Source: Desulfobacteraceae bacterium UBA5852 (GTDB taxonomy: Bacteria > Desulfobacterota > Desulfobacteria > Desulfobacterales > UBA5852). Taken from it: DNA of 8,209 nt. Position 1 is the stretch's first letter. Each line of letters starts with the position of its first letter. The position numbers were made by a program, and so were the translations under genes. Of this stretch, positions 4,991 to 8,209 are shown one piece after another. The notes beneath the pieces were generated by a model. That model ran no database searches and was not told the DNA's origin. It was given only the letters and a program-made list of their open reading frames with translations. Where the stretch lies: NCBI GenBank assembly GCA_002432195.1, contig DJGG01000008.1:4075-12283 (forward strand), written 5' to 3'.

Positions 4991-7294
4991 TCAACCGTTC
5001 TTCCAGCCGTCGTCGCTCTTTTGGGCGCCCGGCGTCTTTTTGAGCTCCTCCTCTTCCTTCGCCCGCACCACCTGGTCCAGGGCGGCGGCCCCGGCCGCGC
5101 GGACGGCCTCGGGGGACGCCGCGAGACCCTGGGGGAGATCCACGATGACTTTGCGGTGGGCATAGCGGATCCCCTTGGCCTCCAGGGCCTGGGTGATGCG
5201 CCGGAGGGCTTCGCGCCGGATGACGAAGTGCCGGCCGGGCTTGGCCGTGAACTTCACCCGGAAGGTCATCACCGAGTCCCCAACGCTGCGCACCCCCTGG
5301 GACTTCACGGGCCGGATGAAATCCGGCCCCAGCTCCCCGTCGGCCAGCATCTTTTCGCCCACCTTCTTGACGATCTTGCGCACCAGCTCGATGTCCGTGT
5401 CGTAGGGCAGCTGCAGGTCGAACTTCACCACGATGCCGCCGCGCATGTAGTTGGTGACGGATTTCAGGTCCCCCAGGGGCACGATCTGGAGCATGCCCCG
5501 GTGGTGGCGCAGCTTGATGGTGCGCAGGGTGATGGCCTCCACGGTCCCGGACACGCCTCCCGCATCCAGGTATTCGCCCACCCGGAAGGCGTCGTCCATG
5601 AGGAAGAAGAATCCCGAGAAGATGTCCCGCACCACCTTCTGGGCCCCGAAGCCCACCGCCAAACCGACCACGCCGGCGCCGGCCAGCAAGGGGCCGATGT
5701 CCACCCCGATGGAGGACAGCACGATCATCACCACCATCACCCCCAGGGTGGTGCCGATGAACTTGCGCACCAACGGCAGCAGGGTGTAGGCCCGATCCTG
5801 GGGCGCCGCCCAATCCCCGTCCTCGTCGGCCACGGCGTTGGGGTCGACCGCCTCCTCGGGGCCGATGCGGCGCCGGATGGCGGCCTTGGTGAACTCCCAC
5901 ACCAGGTAGGCCAGCAGGAGGGTGACGAAGATGTTGAACAGGGCACGGGTCACCGCGCCGCCGAAGACCAGCGGCAGCCCCCAGAGACGCCACACCCAAT
6001 AGAACAGCAGGACGAACAGGGCCAGGCGGAAGAGGCGCCCCATGATCCGGGCGTGGCGTTCGAAATCCTCCGCCGCCGCCGGGTCGACCGCCATGGGCGG
6101 AGCGCCTTCCTCCCCGGCATCGGCCGTGAGGAAATAGCCCTTGAGCCATTGGGACCGGAGGGCCTGCTGGAAGAGACGGTCCAGGACCAGGAAGAGGGGC
6201 ACGGCCAGCAGGCTGAAGAGGGCCCCCCCGCGCTGGGGAGACGTACCGCCCAGGTGCCCCGCCACCCAGAAGATGTACACGCCGATCACGTATGCCATGG
6301 CCAGTTGGTGGCGCAGGCGGGAGAGGTCGGCCCCCAGGCCGCCGGCAACCGGCGCCACGGCATCCTCCTGGCGCCCCGGAGACGGCAGGAAGCGGCGGCC
6401 CCGGCTGCGCCAGACGAGGGCCACCAGGGTCAGGGCCAGGAGGGTGCCCACCGCCAGAACCAGAAAGCGGTGCGATTCGGCGCTGATCCCCAGAACGAGC
6501 AGCGTCCCGCAGGTCAGCACCCCGATGGCGAAGATGGCCGTAAGACCCAGCAGGCCGCGGTGCAGGAATACCGCTCCCTGGTCCTCCACTTCCACCAGGC
6601 GGAGCGCGGGGTCCCCGGGGGCCAGGAGAAAACGGGAAACCAGAGCCACTCCCCGCAGAATGATCACGGCCAGAAGACAGGCCTCGAACAGCAGGGCCAG
6701 CCGTCCGGCGCCGGTCCCCCAAACGAGCATGAACACCAGGTTGGCCGCCAGCACGAAGATCCCCAGGGCCATCAGGTTCACCACCATCAGGCGCCCGGCG
6801 GCGGCCAGGCGGGCCACGGGACCCGGCACCCGGGCGGTGAGCAGGCGCTCCAGGCTCCGGGCCACCTTGCGGCGGTAAAGCGCTTCGGCGACCCCGCCCG
6901 CAGCCAGGAGACCCAGGACCTGGAGCCCCATGACCAGCAGGGGCCGGCCGCCCTCCCCCTGGGAGAGGCGCGCGACGGCCGCCGGCAGATCCCGGGGCAA
7001 GCTCCTCAGGCCGTCCCCCAGCACCTGGCGGCCCTGGTGGGCCCCCGTGGCCTGGGCGTCGGCTTCCTGGAGCAGACTCAGCAGGAAGGGCTTCTCCCGG
7101 GACGGCGGCGCCTGGCCGGCCCCGCGCTTGAGGTCCTCGGTGAGCCGCTGGCGCACCTCCTTGTCGGTCATGGAGGCCACGAGGGCGTCCACCGCCGCCG
7201 GGCCCTCGGCGGCGATGGGGGCCGGGGGCTGGGCCGCGGCCGCGAAAGCCACCAGCAACAGAAACATCGGCATCATCAACGGCAATCGGCGCAT
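4991..7294 (-). CDS. Large MscS-family mechanosensitive channel (YbiO/MscM-like architecture)
   Basis: This 767-aa inner-membrane protein is predicted to open under membrane tension and release solutes during osmotic downshift. It has a signal peptide (about 1-21, ending AFAAAAQ), then a periplasmic stretch of about 85 residues, then roughly eleven hydrophobic helices up to about residue 550. The last is the pore-lining helix: GPLLAGAGVVGLAVGFGAQK starting near residue 531, followed by VVRDIFSGFFFLMDDAFRVGEYL. This Gly/Ala-rich helix and the hinge after it are the MscS hallmark. Next come the beta domain (GTVEAITLRTIKLR...IVPLGDLKSVTNY) and an alpha/beta cytoplasmic vestibule to about 720. 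A charged Lys/Glu-rich tail closes the protein. Size and helix number resemble E. coli YbiO more than the 286-aa MscS. The ATG at 7294 has AGGAGG (7302-7307) 7 nt upstream; the longer in-frame start would run through a terminator. No key residue is missing. Confidence 0.92.
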   Translation of the reverse strand: MRRLPLMMPMFLLLVAFAAAAQPPAPIAAEGPAAVDALVASMTDKEVRQRLTEDLKRGAGQAPPSREKPFLLSLLQEADAQATGAHQGRQVLGDGLRSLPRDLPAAVARLSQGEGGRPLLVMGLQVLGLLAAGGVAEALYRRKVARSLERLLTARVPGPVARLAAAGRLMVVNLMALGIFVLAANLVFMLVWGTGAGRLALLFEACLLAVIILRGVALVSRFLLAPGDPALRLVEVEDQGAVFLHRGLLGLTAIFAIGVLTCGTLLVLGISAESHRFLVLAVGTLLALTLVALVWRSRGRRFLPSPGRQEDAVAPVAGGLGADLSRLRHQLAMAYVIGVYIFWVAGHLGGTSPQRGGALFSLLAVPLFLVLDRLFQQALRSQWLKGYFLTADAGEEGAPPMAVDPAAAEDFERHARIMGRLFRLALFVLLFYWVWRLWGLPLVFGGAVTRALFNIFVTLLLAYLVWEFTKAAIRRRIGPEEAVDPNAVADEDGDWAAPQDRAYTLLPLVRKFIGTTLGVMVVMIVLSSIGVDIGPLLAGAGVVGLAVGFGAQKVVRDIFSGFFFLMDDAFRVGEYLDAGGVSGTVEAITLRTIKLRHHRGMLQIVPLGDLKSVTNYMRGGIVVKFDLQLPYDTDIELVRKIVKKVGEKMLADGELGPDFIRPVKSQGVRSVGDSVMTFRVKFTAKPGRHFVIRREALRRITQALEAKGIRYAHRKVIVDLPQGLAASPEAVRAAGAAALDQVVRAKEEEELKKTPGAQKSDDGWKNG

Positions 7295-7340
7295 GGTGAA
7301 CCCTCCTGGACGGTGTCCGGGATTGGAGGCCCGCAGGCCC

Positions 7341-7378
7341 AAGCAAAAGCCCGCCACCGTCTTCGACGGCAGCGGGCT
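7341..7378 (-). terminator. Intrinsic terminator after the 36-aa ORF
   Basis: On the minus strand, a 14-pair stem (7365-7378 with 7348-7361) closes a GAA loop (7362-7364) and runs directly into TTTTGCTT. Two of the pairs are G-U in minus-strand RNA and would be A-C mismatches in plus-strand RNA, which sets the direction. It begins 31 nt after the stop of the small ORF and ends 53 nt before the channel start, so it should separate the two transcripts. Confidence 0.75.
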
Positions 7379-7409
7379 CCAATGGCCGATCGCAACCATC
7401 CGGCCGGGG

Positions 7410-7520
7410 TCAGGTGTCTTCGGATTCCTCCGGGAGCATGTCGCATGTCATCCACGACCCATCCAATATGGTCACGAAGCAGTCCAGCTCTTCCGGTCTT
7501 TCGGTGAGTTCTCGATCCAT
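7410..7520 (-). CDS. 36-aa acidic small protein, unknown function
   Basis: This short ORF is easily missed but has good signals: ATG at 7520 with AGGAGG (GGAGG at 7526-7530) 5 nt upstream, and a strong intrinsic terminator 31 nt after the TGA. The product is very acidic (12 Asp/Glu against 2 Arg, no Lys), with two cysteines (Cys14 and Cys26) and a hydrophobic core FVTILDGSWMTCDMLP in the middle. It has no signal peptide or membrane helix. I do not recognise the family. It is divergent from the CULT-domain gene across a 176-bp gap and is insulated from the channel gene. A weak -35/-10 pair may lie near TTTACA and TTAACT upstream on the minus strand. It could be a small regulatory or partner protein. 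It could also be a leader peptide, but the terminator follows the stop at a distance that suits a normal gene end. Confidence 0.55.
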   Translation of the reverse strand: MDRELTERPEELDCFVTILDGSWMTCDMLPEESEDT

Positions 7521-7612
7521 GGCAGCCTCCTTGGCGGGTGGACGCGGCGGTGCCGCGGCGCCGATCCAAGTTAACCATGGACTTTCCGGTGTAAATCCCC
7601 CGCAACCGGGCC

Positions 7613-7662
7613 TTGCCCTCCTGCCAACCACGCGTTATCAGTCTGTCGTGCACCTGGGGTGC
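7613..7662 (+). promoter_or_regulatory. Candidate promoter and operator-like palindrome for the CULT gene
   Basis: TTGCCC (7613-7618) and TATCAG (7636-7641) lie 17 nt apart; each matches four of six consensus bases. Just downstream, where transcription would begin, GCACC (7650-7654) and GGTGC (7658-7662) form a perfect dyad around TGG. It could be an operator or a small leader hairpin. Both parts are weak predictions within the 176-bp divergent gap. Confidence 0.3.
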
Positions 7663-7696
7663 CGCACACCATAGCATATCGGCCGGGGGCCCACCA

Positions 7697-8185
7697 ATGG
7701 GGGAACTGCCCGGCCGACCGCAAACGCACGGGGAAGGCTGCGTGCCCGACACCCGCCACATCACCTTTTGGGGCCCCGCCGCCCTGAAACCCCCAGTCGA
7801 CGGGGGCCGCACCGGGGAGCCCGGCCAAGCCGCCGGCACCCGCACCCAGGCCGCCCTGATGGAGCGGCCCGCGGGCCTCATCCGCTGCCGCCGGTGCCTG
7901 GCGGCCGTGGCCCGGCCCGGGGACGCCATCGCCGTGGACGGCGGCCACGAGCACACCTTCGCCAATCCCCACGGCATCGTCTTCACCATCGGCTGCTTCG
8001 CCGAGGCCCGGGGGTGCGGCACGGCGGGCGGCGCCTCCCCGGAATTCACCTGGTTTCGGGGCTTCGAGTGGCGGGTAGGCATCTGCGCCGCCTGTCTGAC
8101 CCACTTGGGCTGGCGCTTCAGCGGACCGGCCTCCTCCTTCTGGGCCCTGATCCTGGACCGTCTCGTCTTTCCGCCGGCGGACTGA
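7697..8185 (+). CDS. Cereblon-like CULT domain protein
   Basis: This is a 162-aa protein whose last ~100 residues form a complete CULT domain, the thalidomide/uridine-binding beta-tent fold of human cereblon and of the bacterial single-domain protein MsCI4. Visible elements: zinc cysteines Cys64/Cys67 (CRRC) and Cys130/Cys133 (CAAC); FANPHG, with Asn90 matching cereblon Asn351; FTWFRGFEW, with cage tryptophans Trp119 and Trp125; and HLGWRF, with Trp139 and Phe141. The spacings 90-119-125-130-133-139-141 equal those of human 351-380-386-391-394-400-402. The position of human His378 is Phe117, as in MsCI4. In bacteria the natural ligand and role are unresolved. The first ~60 residues are Gly/Pro-rich with no signal peptide. 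ATG 7697 lacks a clear ribosome site; GTG 7742 (GGGAAGG upstream) or ATG 7859 are alternatives. A 5-bp dyad (8196-8208) follows the stop at the window edge. Confidence 0.88.
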   Translation: MGELPGRPQTHGEGCVPDTRHITFWGPAALKPPVDGGRTGEPGQAAGTRTQAALMERPAGLIRCRRCLAAVARPGDAIAVDGGHEHTFANPHGIVFTIGCFAEARGCGTAGGASPEFTWFRGFEWRVGICAACLTHLGWRFSGPASSFWALILDRLVFPPAD

Positions 8186-8209
8186 CCCGGGAAGTGCCGC
8201 CTTGCGGCC

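Noticed and set aside
4872..7382. Very long open frames overlapping the channel gene on both strands (also 5021-7507 plus)
   Set aside because: Translations are Gly/Pro/Arg- or Gln/His-rich with no recognisable fold, while the chosen frame gives a clean MscS-family protein with signal peptide and ribosome site.
7276..8082. A 268-codon minus-strand frame across the CULT gene and small ORF
   Set aside because: It runs through the divergent gap and the terminator and antisense to a well-supported CULT domain.

Overview
This is a GC-rich, gene-dense bacterial chromosomal window with eight protein genes that I can support and one gene tail. The gene families suggest a Gram-negative proteobacterium in the broad sense: two outer-membrane-type lipoproteins, a large MscS-type channel, a BamE-like lipoprotein, and a bacterial CULT (cereblon-like) domain. 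The dihydrouridine synthase subtype and the CULT protein resemble ones I associate with Desulfobacterota. The AhpC-type peroxiredoxin would also fit a gammaproteobacterium. I cannot fix the taxon from this window. No tRNA, rRNA, CRISPR array or transposase was seen.

Layout. Bases 1-213 hold the end of a NAD(P)HX dehydratase gene (+). A near-consensus sigma70-type promoter (241-269) then drives a two-gene unit: a lipoprotein that fuses a trypsin-like protease to TPR repeats (317-1768), and a Cys-rich tRNA-dihydrouridine synthase-like gene (1765-2790) overlapping it by GTGA. Bases 2791-3384 hold no credible gene but contain a 209-bp inverted-repeat element (2979-3187). Everything from 3385 to 7520 is on the minus strand. 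Read in transcription order it is: a 36-aa acidic ORF with its own intrinsic terminator, a large MscS-family channel, an AhpC/Prx1 peroxiredoxin, a 76-aa Arg-rich protein, a second palindromic element (3743-3911, 28-bp perfect terminal repeats), and a small BamE-like/DUF3862 lipoprotein. At the right edge a plus-strand gene (7697-8185) encodes a cereblon-type CULT domain. Its predicted ligand-cage tryptophans, glutarimide-contact Asn and four zinc cysteines are all present at the expected spacings.

Functionally the window is mostly envelope and stress maintenance: metabolite repair, envelope protease, tRNA modification, peroxide defence, osmotic valve and lipoprotein. The genes do not form one obvious pathway. 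The parts most worth follow-up are the bacterial CULT gene with its divergent 36-aa neighbour, and the two unrelated hairpin elements. One of these elements supplies the stop codon of the gene next to it.
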